Positions 49,138 to 58,612 of a stretch of DNA of 64,000 nt are shown piece by piece (positions within the stretch are counted from its first letter, which is position 1; the number at the start of each line of letters is the position of its first letter). The translations under genes were made by a program, and so were the position numbers. The stretch is taken from the NCBI GenBank assembly GCA_905221605.1, contig CAJNDS010002520.1:308501-372500 (forward strand), written 5' to 3'. The stretch comes from Symbiodinium natans. Its lineage: Eukaryota; Sar; Dinophyceae; Suessiales; Symbiodiniaceae. Below the pieces are notes generated by a model, which was given only the letters and a program-made list of their open reading frames with translations, was not told where the DNA came from and searched no databases.

Positions 49138-49786
49138 CTAGTATCCTAGCATTTTTCAAGGTCATCTTCAGTTTCAGCCCGTAGCCCGATACCCTGAATC
49201 TTAAGCCCCATAATCCCGGGTCTCTTCCGTCAAGGCCTGCTGAATTTATTTATGTATGCTTGTCTGCTGGGGTATCATCCCGTTTGGCCACTCAGGCTGT
49301 AGACCTACTCTAACGTTATACCCTATACTGGCTCAGACTTTTGTTGCCGTGCCTCTTTCGGTTGGTGAGTTGAGGGCTCCGACTTTAAGCTACTCTTTGT
49401 CCCAGAAGCGGTTTTTCCCCGCCGCTGGTTCACGCCGCCCTCAGAAGCAGGGTTGCGCATCAACTGCAGTCTGCCGTACAGTCGGTGTTCCTGAATGGCC
49501 GACAGAATGTACGCAAACTGTGAAGTTTCAAAGGTGAATGGGAGCGTTTCCTGCATTGCTCCCCGAAGACTGGGGACGACGTGTGCATCGATGCTCTAGA
49601 CTCTACATAAGCATTACAATTAACCCTAAACCCTGTATTCCCTTTACCCTCCAAAGGCCTTAATTAAACCTTGATTCCAGAGAACGTTTTTTGATCTGTT
49701 TTGGCTAGCTTTTGAAAGCCCCCCCCCCCCCCACCCCCCTGGGCTTTCTCACATCAAGTCCTGAAAGTTTGCAAGCATTTTTGCAG
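49138..49786. other. Spacer after SHSW gene
   Basis: A 93-codon + frame (49256-49537) has no splice support. An isolated CCCTAAA pair near 49624 and a C-run at 49720-49738. No supported exon. Confidence 0.35.
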
Positions 49787-49954
49787 TACGTGTGCCTGGG
49801 ATTGCTGGTCGAAAACTGCAGCAGCGCAAAGGGGTGTAGAGTTTGTGGTTTGCTGCAGTCGGTAGTCTTGCCATTGACCATACTGACCCTCGTATGTGGC
49901 ATTTGCTTGAAGTTGGTACGCCATCTCGTCACGACGGGCGCTGGGGCATGGTAG
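49787..49954 (+). CDS. Membrane-helix exon, gene end
   Basis: CATTTTTGCAG then YVCLGLLVENCSSAKGCRVC and GLLQSVVLPLTILTLVCGIC, KLVRHLVTTGAGAW, TAG 49952-49954. A 20-residue hydrophobic helix follows a cysteine cluster. Antisense also open. Confidence 0.5.
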   Translation, partial: YVCLGLLVENCSSAKGCRVCGLLQSVVLPLTILTLVCGICLKLVRHLVTTGAGAW

Positions 49955-50461
49955 GCGGATTCAAAGTGGAGGTCCGTGTCAAGAGAGTTGTCGAAGCAGT
50001 AGAACCCTGAACCCCAGACCCTAAGTTCCAAAGACACGGGTGCCGCTGGTGTAACAACGTAAACCAAAACCCTAAAACCCTCCAGACCAATCCCTAAACC
50101 CGGATTGGTTCGTCCAGCTATGCGGGTGCAAAAACCCCTAAACCCTGTTTTTCCGATGTCTCTAAAACATTGCCGACATTTTTCTGCGTTTTCTTTAAAG
50201 GCACGAATTCTTCTTTTCTTCAAGGACAATCATTTCCGGAACGAGTCCCTGCAAGGTGGCCTGAGTGTCAGCTAGGCGGGAGGCAAAAACAACCCTAAAA
50301 CCTAAACCCTAAACCCTAAAGTCATGCCGTGAGACGCCTCGTCATTGCCCTGCGATGTGGATTCGCCCCAGCTGTGCAGGAGTGAAAAAAAGAACCCTAA
50401 ACCCAAAACCCGAAGCCCTAGAAAGACAGGCAACATGCGCCTCCAAGTTCCCTGTGCCTAG

Positions 50462-50523
50462 GCCGAGAGGGCCTCACGCTGCGCGCGGAGCAGCGGCAGC
50501 AGATCAGGAGGGCTCGGCCTTGA
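50462..50523 (+). CDS. Terminal exon, Arg/Gln-rich
   Basis: CTGTGCCTAG then REGLTLRAEQRQQIRRARP and TGA 50521-50523; all but a few codons end in G/C. A TTTAGGG array (50540-50580) follows. Confidence 0.55.
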
Positions 50524-50911
50524 GTGCGTGCGCGTGGGATTTAGGGTTTAGGGTTTAGGGTTTAGGGTTTAGGGTTTAGAGTTCATGTGATTGGGTGCTG
50601 TCGTGGAGCGATGGTGCAGTCGCATTCCCGTCTCAGGTAGATGCATAGCGCGGGCTGAACAATGTTCAGGGTTGGGAGTTTAGGGCTTAGGTTTAGGGTG
50701 TTTTATACCAGGCACTTGAGAGAGAGCCCTGGCACAAAAGCGGTTAGGGTGTGCGTGCTGATAGGGGTCGTTAGAGGGGCACTTCTGGAGCTTCGTGTTC
50801 GGGGCACAGCGGCTTTTCTAAGGCTTTCTTCGTCTTTTGCATGAAGAGTTTCTAGGAATTTCTAGGTAAAGAGTTTAGATTCCATAAGTTTAGGAGCTTA
50901 GGAGTTTTTAG

Positions 50912-51006
50912 AGTTGAAGCTCTTCACCCACGAAAACAGTGTTGAGTTCTGGGTTTGGCCCCCGAGTCGCGAAGCTATGCTCGACAAAGGGTTCTGTAGC
51001 CAATGA
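50912..51006 (+). CDS. Terminal exon
   Basis: GGAGTTTTTAG then LKLFTHENSVEFWVWPPSRE and AMLDKGFCSQ, TGA 51004-51006. Composition is clearly protein-like. Not recognised. Confidence 0.55.
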
Positions 51007-51157
51007 TTCAAAGAGGAGCGAAGGAGCCACAGGTGTCAACAATCCTGATCCTTCAATGTTCTTTGGATCTGAACCTCCACAGCTTGGCAAAGCTTGATCT
51101 CGGGCTTGGCTTGAAACGTGGCTTGGCGGGACTCCGACCTCCTTGGTCTCCCTGCAG

Positions 51158-51838
51158 GACGGTGCCAATCCGATGGAAGCGAGCCCACTTGATCTTCGTG
51201 AGTGTCTTGGCTTTGTCTGGGGATGGGCGCCAAATCTGGGAGTTGTCTTCAACACCCTTATGCTTAAACTTTACCCAACCGATAAGGGTTTAGGTCTCGT
51301 ATGGGTCCCCACTGCATCCGTGTGGGAGCGCAAGCATGCCCTTACGGCATCTTGCGGTCCTAACGTCCGTGCTACCGGTCCAGCAAGCATGGGGCCCAAT
51401 AGGCGGCCTTTTACCTGCCAAGCCCTGTCCCACAGGCATCTTCCTGATCTTCCCTTTGATTCTACTGTGGGAGTTCACGTACTGCGACTTCTTCGGAGAG
51501 TTGCTTGGCCAAGGTTGTGCCGGTTGCATGCGTCAGTTCTTCAATCCTATTGCAGTGACCGCATCCACCCTCGACCCGTCAACCATCGTGTCTGAACCTC
51601 AATTTCAGATATCCAGTAAGACTACAAATTCCTTAAGAACCCCCCAAAAAACAAAACCCATTCTTCCTTATAAGGGTAAAATAGGGATTATTGATTTTTA
51701 TTTTTAACAGTCTGCAAGCCTGCCAAACACACCAGGCAGAATCATGACGTGCCATCGAGTTGCAGCACTTTCGCCCAGGAACGCGCTGTACTTCATCATC
51801 GGCTTCAGCTTCGCCATGAACTTCGTGGACAACTCTTT
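51158..51838 (+). CDS. Membrane protein exons flanking a family G intron
   Basis: Exon 51158-51197 (DGANPMEASPLDL, donor GTGAGT) joins in phase to exon 51436-51615 (IFLIFPLILLWEFTYCDFFG, ELLGQGCAGCMRQFFNPIAV), whose donor GTAAGA opens a 95-bp intron (51616-51710) related to family G in reverse. A further exon 51779-51838 (NALYFIIGFSFAMNFVDNS) has the best codon bias but does not join in phase, so the exon edges between 51550 and 51779 are not settled. At least one membrane helix. Confidence 0.5.
51616..51710 (+). mobile_element. Family G element, copy 3 (as intron, reversed)
   Basis: GTAAGACTACAAATTCCTTA through TTTTTATTTTTAACAG. Its complement carries CAATAATCCCTATTTTACCC and GGGGTTCTTAAG, as in copy 1. 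Confidence 0.55.
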
Positions 51839-52050
51839 GTCTAGGCCTTTGCATTCTAGGACCCGGAGTAGGCCCTTATTTCCTTTTTTGGGGGTTGGGG
51901 TTCCTTTATCATCCCCGTAAAAACCAAAAAGGGTACCCTGCTATTCCTAGGTTACTCCTGGGTCTAACTTGAGAGGAACCTGCTCGTGCTACATAGAGCC
52001 CTGAAAACGCGGAAGCCCCTGGACAGCCGAACCCCTAGCAAGGCCATGAT

Positions 52051-52133
52051 TACCAGGATGGGCTATTATACCCTGGCCCTTTATAGGGTTCATTATGGGG
52101 GGGGATTTTAAGGCCTAATAGCCCATCCTAGTA
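52051..52133. mobile_element. Family J inverted-repeat element
   Basis: TACCAGGATGGGCTATTATA left and TAATAGCCCATCCTAGTA right; 83 bp. No target duplication seen. Confidence 0.65.
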
Positions 52134-52207
52134 GTGCTTGAACACCTAAACCTACAGGCTTATAAGGCGTTTAGATTCAAAGCAGCCCCAAGCCTGCTCC
52201 CAAAAGC

Positions 52208-52331
52208 CTTTAGCCTTAAACCCTAAACCCTGAACCCTAAACCCTGAACCCTAAACCCTAAACCCTAAACCCTAAACCCTAAACCCTAAACCCTAAACCC
52301 TAAACCCTAAACCCTAAACCCTAAACCCTAC
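52208..52331 (+). repeat. Telomere-type array (CCCTAAA)n
   Basis: About 17 units with two CCCTGAA variants near the start. Confidence 0.95.
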
Positions 52332-52509
52332 AGGCGGCTACAGTACATTAGTGGTATTTTGAGTTGTGGATCCCTTTCCCGACCTGGGGTCCCTCAGCCA
52401 GTCGACCCTGGTTTGTTTTTTTTTTTGGGCTGATGGGATTTAAAGGGTTTTTGTGGCTTATAGGGCTTTTAGGGCTTCTAGGGTTTCTAGGTTTAGGGCA
52501 GAGCCGTCC

Positions 52510-52827
52510 TGGGTTCCAAAAGAGGCTTGTCCTGTTGCTTGAGCTGTCCTCAGGCCCCTCGTAAGTCGAGTCTTCAGGCAGAGTTACTTTGAACGCTGGC
52601 TGGACAAGACGATAAAGCTCAGCATCATCATCAGTTTGCAATCCCGAACCCCAAACATGTTCGTTAAAAGCCTCAAGCCTTGATGAAACCGTCCACTCCC
52701 AAGCTTTACCAGAGCACCCGCTGTCCAGGGCCGTACGGGAGGAGCTGATCCAGGTACCGCTGTCGACTGCTTGCAGCGTTGTGCTGTTTATCGGCACCTT
52801 GGCAACCAAAGCCTCAAAACCCTGCAA
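52510..52827 (-). CDS. Candidate minus-strand exon
   Basis: On the minus strand, after GCTTGCTTGCAG, a long frame reads GFEALVAKVPINSTTLQAVD, SGTWISSSRTALDSGCSGKA and TDDDAELYRLVQPAFKVTLP. The + strand has two rival pieces, 52578-52642 (QSYFERWLDKTIKLSIIISL) and 52671-52858 (HSQALPEHPLSRAVREELIQ). Which strand codes is unresolved; the rest of the window favours +. Confidence 0.35.
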
Positions 52828-52929
52828 GCAAGGACCTGAAGTCTCTAATGGGATGTAATCTGGTTTTCTTCAAGCCCTCTCAAGCGTAAGCCCTACACCC
52901 TTCTGACCTGCTCAGGGTAAGGTTGACAG

Positions 52930-53600
52930 AATCCCGGCCTTGCACCCTTTGTCAGTACACCTAAGCCGTGCAAGCCGTTTAAAGCTTCGAGCTTACTCGC
53001 GCTCGCTGCCCAAGATAGCCAACCTTCAGCCAGATGCTCAGGTACTCTGGGAGCAGACGACTTCGTGGACTTCTGTGAAGGCTTCCAAGAAACTGCCAGT
53101 GCCTGAAATCACGGGTGAAGATGTCACGATGTGCGGTGAATTGTTCATCACCTCAAACATGACATGTGGTCGATATCAGACAAGGCATAGGAGTATGCAC
53201 GATGCACACACGCATACATCCATACATACATACATGCATATATATATATATATATATCTCGATATTGCATAAATGAACATGTAGATATATATATATATAC
53301 AAACGATAACATAGCTCAACACAAGGCAATATAATATGTGTATAGGTTTCTGTATGTGTATATGTATATGTATATGCATATGTATATGTATACGTATATA
53401 TATATATATATATATGTATGTGTTTTTGTATGTTCAATCACTGTAATTCAATTAATGTATGTATGTATGTACGTAGGCATGTATGTATGTGTATATATGT
53501 ACATGATCTGTCGTCCGCAGGCTTTTTCCTCGAGCTCCTCTACGGCATTGCCGAGCGCCTGATCCTGGGCTCCATGATGGAGGACCCTCGCGGTCTTTGA
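52930..53600 (+). CDS. Two-exon gene end
   Basis: Exon 52930-53168 after GGTTGACAG encodes LRAYSRSLPKIANLQPDAQV, LWEQTTSWTSVKASKKLPVP and EITGEDVTMCGELFITSNMT, ending at GTCGAT in phase 1. Exon 53521-53600 after TCGTCCGCAG continues FFLELLYGIAERLILGSMME then DPRGL and TGA 53598-53600 in matching phase. The 352-bp intron is mostly TA/TATG microsatellite. Not recognised. Confidence 0.65.
53220..53505. repeat. TA/TATG microsatellites within intron
   Basis: Blocks of TATATA, CATACATACATACATG and TATGTATGTATG fill most of the intron of the preceding gene. Confidence 0.85.
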
Positions 53601-53750
53601 GGGCTTAACATTTGTGGGTTTAGGGCTAGGGTTTAGGGTGTAGGGTGTAGGGTTTAGGGTTTAGGGTTTAGGGTTTAAGGCGTGTTGGGCACCTTGCGGC
53701 TAGTGCTCTGGGACGTTGGGGCGGTTTTTTTGCGGATTCGGATTGCGCAG

Positions 53751-53769
53751 GGGACTTTGTCCAAGGATG
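53751..53769 (+). CDS. Possible 19-base microexon
   Basis: GGATTGCGCAG, then GGGACTTTGTCCAAGGATG, then donor GTGAGT. Encodes GTLSKD. Good splice sites but very short. Confidence 0.35.
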
Positions 53770-53970
53770 GTGAGTTTAAAGAAAGGAATTACATTTGGGC
53801 GGTAAGCTTTTCGGAGCCCCGGCGATGTGACAAAAGGTTCGCGGAGACATCCCAAGCCCTGAACCCCCCCTCCACATGCTGTGACCCTGAACCCTAAACC
53901 CTCAACCCTAAACCCTAAACCTAAACCTTGAACCCTAAACCTAAACCCTGAGCCCGAAGTCCTGGGGCAG

Positions 53971-54045
53971 GCTGCCGAGAAGAGCATTGCACAGGCGATC
54001 CATTGGACCAAGCGACTTGGAGTTGCAGCAAGGGGTGTTCGACTG
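53971..54045 (+). CDS. Internal exon, helical
   Basis: CCTGGGGCAG then AAEKSIAQAIHWTKRLGVAA, RGVRL. Donor GTTCTC here, or GTTAGG at 54058 (adding VLRE). Codons are G/C-ending. Not recognised. Confidence 0.6.
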
Positions 54046-54966
54046 GTTCTCAGGGAGGTTAGGGTTAGGGTTTGGAGTTTAGGGTTTAGGGTGTAGGGTG
54101 GTTCTGAGAGGAGGAGGGGATCCCTCTAATCATCCCATCTCCCATATATCATCCATATCATGTAGCAGAACACAAGACTATACAAAGCAGTGCCTAACGC
54201 TGCAAAACAAGAAAAAACAAATGCTGTCCCTTAGACACAACGTATAAGGGATAAGATCAAAGAAATATAGGTGTGTGTTAAGATGCCCACCCGCCCCCCA
54301 GCGTCTCGGGCCTCTGTTCGGGGGCGGGCGGGGGGCTGCTGTTGGGCCACGTCGCTGGGGTCTTAGTGCCCCCCTGCCCAACTGAACATGCTTTGTGCTG
54401 AAGACATGCAAGAGAGCCTAAACCCTAAAACCCTGAAACCTTCGAGGCACCCCAACAAAACTTGAATCCAACACCGTCAAAGAGTAGCACTGCTTGGTGC
54501 CAGGACGCGGGCATGGTTCTGGCGCTTGGCGCTCATTGTAACTGGAGGACGGGGGGTGGTCTGTAGGCTTTTTGTAGAACATGACCAGAGCCTGGGTCCA
54601 TCGGAAGGTTCTAAGCTTTCCAGCCACAATGCCCAAACAACCCTAGTTTTGGAATCTAGGGTAGCGGTCCTGAACACGTTTGGGGGGGGGGGGGGGGGTA
54701 GGCCAGGTTCCTGGTTTTGGGGTTTTGGGGGGTTTAGGTTCAGGTTTATTGTGATTTGCTGCCTTCAGCCTTTGGGTTACCTTTGGTTTAGGGGTTTAGG
54801 GTTTGGGTTTAGGGTTTAAAATAGGAGGGGTGTTGGGGGTGTCTGAGGAGCTTTGCGCTTGTTTGAGTTAGTGGCGGCCGACGCCCATCAGCCCCTTCTT
54901 TCGATTCTTTCCCTGTGCGTATCAGCACGTTTCTCTTCGGAACCCTAAATCCATAAGAACAAGCAG
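54046..54966. other. Gene-free interval
   Basis: Short TTTAGGG runs, a G-run at 54680-54698, and a T-rich stretch. Open frames on both strands lack splice support. Confidence 0.35.
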
Positions 54967-55130
54967 GTAACGAGGATTGCTGGCCTGATGGGTTTGTTGA
55001 TGTCGGGGTGGGAAAAACTCACTTCCTCAACCAGGACGAATCCCAGCGCCGGCTTGTGATGACGGAGGGCAAGGATGAGACGCCGCTTGCGCAGGAGAAT
55101 TGGGTTCCGGGAGTAGACCGATCGCTTTAG
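54967..55130 (+). CDS. Terminal exon, 53 codons
   Basis: GAACAAGCAG then NEDCWPDGFVDVGVGKTHFL, NQDESQRRLVMTEGKDETPL, AQENWVPGVDRSL and TAG 55128-55130. GVGKTHFL looks like a partial P-loop (GxxGxGKT lacks its first Gly here), so NTP binding is not claimed. Confidence 0.55.
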
Positions 55131-55352
55131 AGCCCCTTAGTGTGTCCTTCAATGTTGGGAAACCCCGGTCCTAAATCCTCTACTGACGAAGAACCCACCC
55201 CCGGTGCCCAGAACTGTGAGGACCCTGATGCCCATATTCATTGAGCCTGTTTTGGTTCTATGGGACCTGCTTAGGGTTTTAAGCACCCGTGGCACAAGGC
55301 TTTTTGAGGATTGAGCAGTGAACCTAAACCCTAAACCCTAAAGGTTTTACAG

Positions 55353-56045
55353 TAACCGGTCCCGTGTGGAAAATCAACGTGCTGGAGAAAGGCAACTTCT
55401 CACCTGCGAAACTTCAAGACCCAAAGGTGGCTTCAGAAGATAAAGCGGTTAGGGCTTGGGTTTAGGTTTGGGCTTGGGGTTTTAGGGTTTAGGGCTTCGG
55501 GTAGGCCCTAATCTCCGCAACCCTACCCAATTTTGGCTTGGCAAAGATGCGATGGGATTTTGGCCCTGAGCATCAGCTGAGAAATGGCACCAGAGGAGGC
55601 CGCGCGCTGGTATGGGTGCTTGACTCTAGTTGAGTTTAGGCTGAAAGAAAGGGCCTACGCCCCAGCCTCACATGTAAGAGGCCTGAAGCCGCCCTGTACT
55701 TTGGTGCAAACAACGGGCATCTGGATATTCTTCCAAGAGGGACCAAGGAATTTGCAGGACCTAATTTGGTACCCTGGGCTGCCTGTACTCAAATCCTCTC
55801 CTTGCCTGTCCCCTAACCTAAACCCTAAACCCCAAACCCAACCCTAAACCCTAAACCCTAAACCCTAAACCCTAACCCTGAACCCTCAACCCTAAACCCT
55901 AAACCCTCAACCCTAAGCCCCAAACAATCCCTACATGCAGGTGGTTTTGGAAGGCACACCCATCGAGGAGGCCATGGAAGAGGTGATCGGCTGTGGAACG
56001 ACGTGCATGAGCCTCCCGCCTTGCGACTTCTTGAAGCGTCTCTAG
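55353..56045 (+). CDS. Two-exon gene end
   Basis: Exon 55353-55426 (GPVWKINVLEKGNFSPAKLQ, DPK) lies between GGTTTTACAG and GTGGCT. Exon 55941-56045 after CTACATGCAG continues in phase 0 with VVLEGTPIEEAMEEVIGCGT, TCMSLPPCDFLKRL and TAG. Codons are strongly G/C-ending. The 514-bp intron contains a CCCTAAA array (55806-55922). Not recognised. Confidence 0.65.
55584..55830 (+). CDS. Open frames inside an intron, one ankyrin-like
   Basis: Within the preceding intron one frame from ATG 55584 reads MAPEEAARWYGCLTLVEFRL. Another after CATGTAAG reads PEAALYFGANNGHLDILPRG, which resembles an ankyrin repeat core (A.L..AA..GHLDI). Only one copy and no splice proof; may be coincidence, an alternative exon or a relic. 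Confidence 0.3.
55806..55922 (+). repeat. Telomere-type array with CCCTGAA/CCCTCAA variants
   Basis: About 15 units, ending 18 bases before the acceptor of exon 55941. Confidence 0.9.
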
Positions 56046-56245
56046 GGTTAGGGTTTAGGGTTAGGGTTTACGGTTTAGGAAGTTGAAAAAGAGGGGCAAG
56101 ATCCGCTCGGATGCTTTTGCCTAAATCTTCAGGTAGACTTTCATGAGAGCCGGCCACTTAGGGGGTTTGACTTTCGTGCAGTGTAGGATTCTGGTAGCAT
56201 GCAGCAGGGTGGCTGAACAGTGACCGCTCAAGAAGCCTTCTGGGG

Positions 56246-56452
56246 TTGATCGAAATGGTGAGTCCTTTTGAGCACGGTACCCTGGGAGTAGAGAACAAGG
56301 ACCATCATTTAGATGAAGGACCATTTTGCAATTCCATGGCATGCGAGACGCTTGCTTGGTGCCGAATTCTTCCGACACAGGGGGTGGTGTGGAGCTTTGG
56401 ACAACAAGCAGCTGTAACATCAGCTTGGAGCTTAAACGCTGGCCTTTCTTGA
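56246..56452 (+). CDS. Weak candidate ORF
   Basis: MIEMVSPFEHGTLGVENKDH is open for 68 codons. A 128-codon minus frame (56121-56507) and another + frame overlap it. No splice evidence. Confidence 0.2.
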   Translation: MIEMVSPFEHGTLGVENKDHHLDEGPFCNSMACETLAWCRILPTQGVVWSFGQQAAVTSAWSLNAGLS

Positions 56453-56797
56453 GTCGTAGCCCATGCTTGTTACATGTGAGGCTAGGAATCCCCAGTGGAA
56501 CCCTCACTAGAAACCCTCAATCCCTTTTTTCAAGGGGTTGGGCTCCTTAGACTTCCCTGAAACCCAACAACCGCGCCTCTATTCTTTGGGGACCTAGAAG
56601 CACTCGGACTTTTGTATTTATTACACTTATATTATGTTTATGTAATATTAATGTAATAATATAATAGAAAAAAATAATTGTATTAGAGAAATTCGTGTTT
56701 TGACTTTTACAAACGAGGCCTCGTGGGTTCCAGATCTTGGTGAGCCTGGAAGGCAAAGGCGCTCAATGCCGACATGCTCCGTTAATGCCGACGTGAG

Positions 56798-57413
56798 GCC
56801 TGTCATGAAGCCGTCATTATCCTCGCGATCTATTTCTTCGCCGAAGAGACGGAGATTCCAGCGCCGCTGTGCGGCCTTCTTTCCCAGCAGAGCCCTCCTC
56901 TATGGCGTGGCCTGAGTAGCTTCCCTGTTCATCAAGTGTAAGTGGTGTGTGTGTGTGTGTGGTGTGTTGTGTGTGTGGTGTGGTGCGCGGTGCGTGCGTG
57001 CGCGCGTGCGCGCGCGCGCGCGCGCGCGTGTGTTGTTGTGTGTGTGTGTGTGTGGTGGTGTGGGTGTGTGGGGGTGTGGGTGTGTGGGTGTGTGGGTGTG
57101 TGGGTGTGGTGTGTGCGTGTGCGTGTGCGTGTGCGTGTGCGTGTGCGTGTGCGTGTGCGTGTGCGTGCGTGTGCGTGTGCGTGTGCGTGTGCGCGTGCGC
57201 GTGCGCGTGCGCGTGCGCGTGCGCGTGCGCGTGCGCGTGCGCGTGCGCGTGCGCGTGCGTGCGCGCGTGTGTGCGTGTGTCCGTGAGAGCGAAATCAACC
57301 TTGAGCTGGAAAGAAGCTTCAGAAGTGTATCAGGGAAATTCCGGGACGGTGCTGCAGGCGGCACACTGGCTTGGCATGAGATCTCACAAAGGACCCCTAT
57401 GTTCTGTTATTGA
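56798..57413 (+). CDS. Two-exon gene end around a GT-repeat intron
   Basis: Exon 56798-56937 reads EAVIILAIYFFAEETEIPAP, LCGLLSQQSPPLWRGLSSFP and ends CAAGT|GTAAGT. Exon 57290-57413 after GTGAGAG joins in phase: EINLELERSFRSVSGKFRDG, AAGGTLAWHEISQRTPMFCY, TGA 57411-57413. The intron is 352 bp of GT/GC repeat. An N-terminal hydrophobic stretch could be a membrane segment. Not recognised. Confidence 0.6.
56943..57285 (+). repeat. GT / GTGC / GCGT dinucleotide tract
   Basis: GTGTGTG, then GCGCGCGT, then GTGGGTGT, then long GTGCGT and GCGCGT blocks. Alternating purine-pyrimidine throughout, favourable to Z-DNA. It fills the intron from the sixth base of the donor to a few bases before the acceptor. 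Confidence 0.9.
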
Positions 57414-57482
57414 CTGCAAGCACTACATAAGGATCCCTGTGCAGTCACGTAGACCTTACAGACTTCGAAGCCGGACACAGAG

Positions 57483-57809
57483 TTGCAACAGTATCTTTCC
57501 CTCGAAATATCCATCAGCTATATCCCCGCAATTCTGAGCAGCGCGGGAAAGTGGAAGTGTGGCCCAGGGTGGCCCCCGAAAACCCACAGACATTTCAACC
57601 CTGGCTCCACACCATCTTACCCTGAAGCTTCTGCTGTCAATCCGAAACATAAGCCCACCCTTGAATGGGACCCGTGTGAAACCGCCCTTCAACCGGCAGG
57701 CAGTACGACATCCGAAGTACAGACTTGGTCTGCTACCTTCTTTTCGGACTTATCATCGCCCCTTTCCAGGCTGGCGGCTTTGGAGGGTGGGGGGGGGGTT
57801 CAGTCGTAG
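57483..57809 (+). CDS. Candidate coding region
   Basis: A 108-codon frame includes KPTLEWDPCETALQPAGSTT and FFSDLSSPLSRLAALEGGGG. A second + frame is open for 95 codons. No splice proof. Confidence 0.35.
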   Translation: MQQYLSLEISISYIPAILSSAGKWKCGPGWPPKTHRHFNPGSTPSYPEASAVNPKHKPTLEWDPCETALQPAGSTTSEVQTWSATFFSDLSSPLSRLAALEGGGGVQS

Positions 57810-57910
57810 CTGGGGTCCAGAATGCAGAGCGGCATACAGCCTATAACCCTAAACCCTAAACTTGGCCCTAAACCCTAAACCTGAAACCCTAAACCTGAAA
57901 ATTCCTTCAG

Positions 57911-57971
57911 CCACACCCAGAATGCCAAGCAGGTCATGATGGACATCCTGATGAATCATGTGCCCTGGCTG
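57911..57971 (+). CDS. Exon interrupted by element K
   Basis: ATTCCTTCAG then HTQNAKQVMMDILMNHVPWL. Element K is inserted within CCCTGGCTGT at the end of this exon. Without K the frame would have read NHVPWL then TGA. G/C-ending codons. Confidence 0.5.
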
Positions 57972-57972
57972 T

Positions 57973-58096
57973 TTTTTGGTTGGTGGTCTCTCTTTAAGTA
58001 GGGCTTCTGTTTTGTAGGGGGTTCTTTTTAGGGTATCTACAGGGGCCTTCTTAAGGTATAAGGGTAACAGATAAAGAGACCACCGGCCTGAACAAG
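57973..58096. mobile_element. Family K element with 10-bp target duplication
   Basis: CCCTGGCTGT is repeated exactly at 57963-57972 and 58097-58106. Inner inverted ends are GGTGGTCTCTCTTTA and TAAAGAGACCACC. 124 bp. Confidence 0.8.
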
Positions 58097-58612
58097 CCCT
58101 GGCTGTGAACTGTCCTGAGTCCTGGGCCCTAGACTGATCTGATGGTTCGGGCTTGGGCTCAGGATTTAGAACTTAGGCTTTTGTCGCGTTTAGGGCTTTT
58201 TTGAGCGTTAAGAAACCCTAAATGTTCAGAAGTCCGGTTTTCGGGTTTCAGGGTTTGAGGGTGTTAGGGTCTGAGGGTTCAGGGGTTCGGGTAGGGTTTA
58301 GGGGTTAGGCTTTGGCATCCTGTGGTGGACTTGACGGGGTGTAGCGTTTAGAGGAGGCGAAAATGCAAAGCTTGCGATCAATTATTCCGGCAAGGTTCTG
58401 GGTTTGGGCCGCCTTTTTCGGGTGTAGGTCTTTAGGGTAGCCCTTTAAACACTAATTCCCCATCCTTCAAAACAATGTCTTCACCGACAGTCACGTCATC
58501 AAATCCATCCCATGGGACTCACTCCCAAGTTACATTGGGAGTGGGGGGGTGGCTCGTAGATTTATCGAACTCCTTGTAGTGGCCCCATGCATGTTGAACC
58601 CTATTGTCCCAG

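Noticed and set aside
56900-57400. Long Cys/Val/Arg and Thr/His repeat open frames over the GT tract
   Set aside because: Dinucleotide repeats lack stops in several frames at once; the tract is better explained as an intron.
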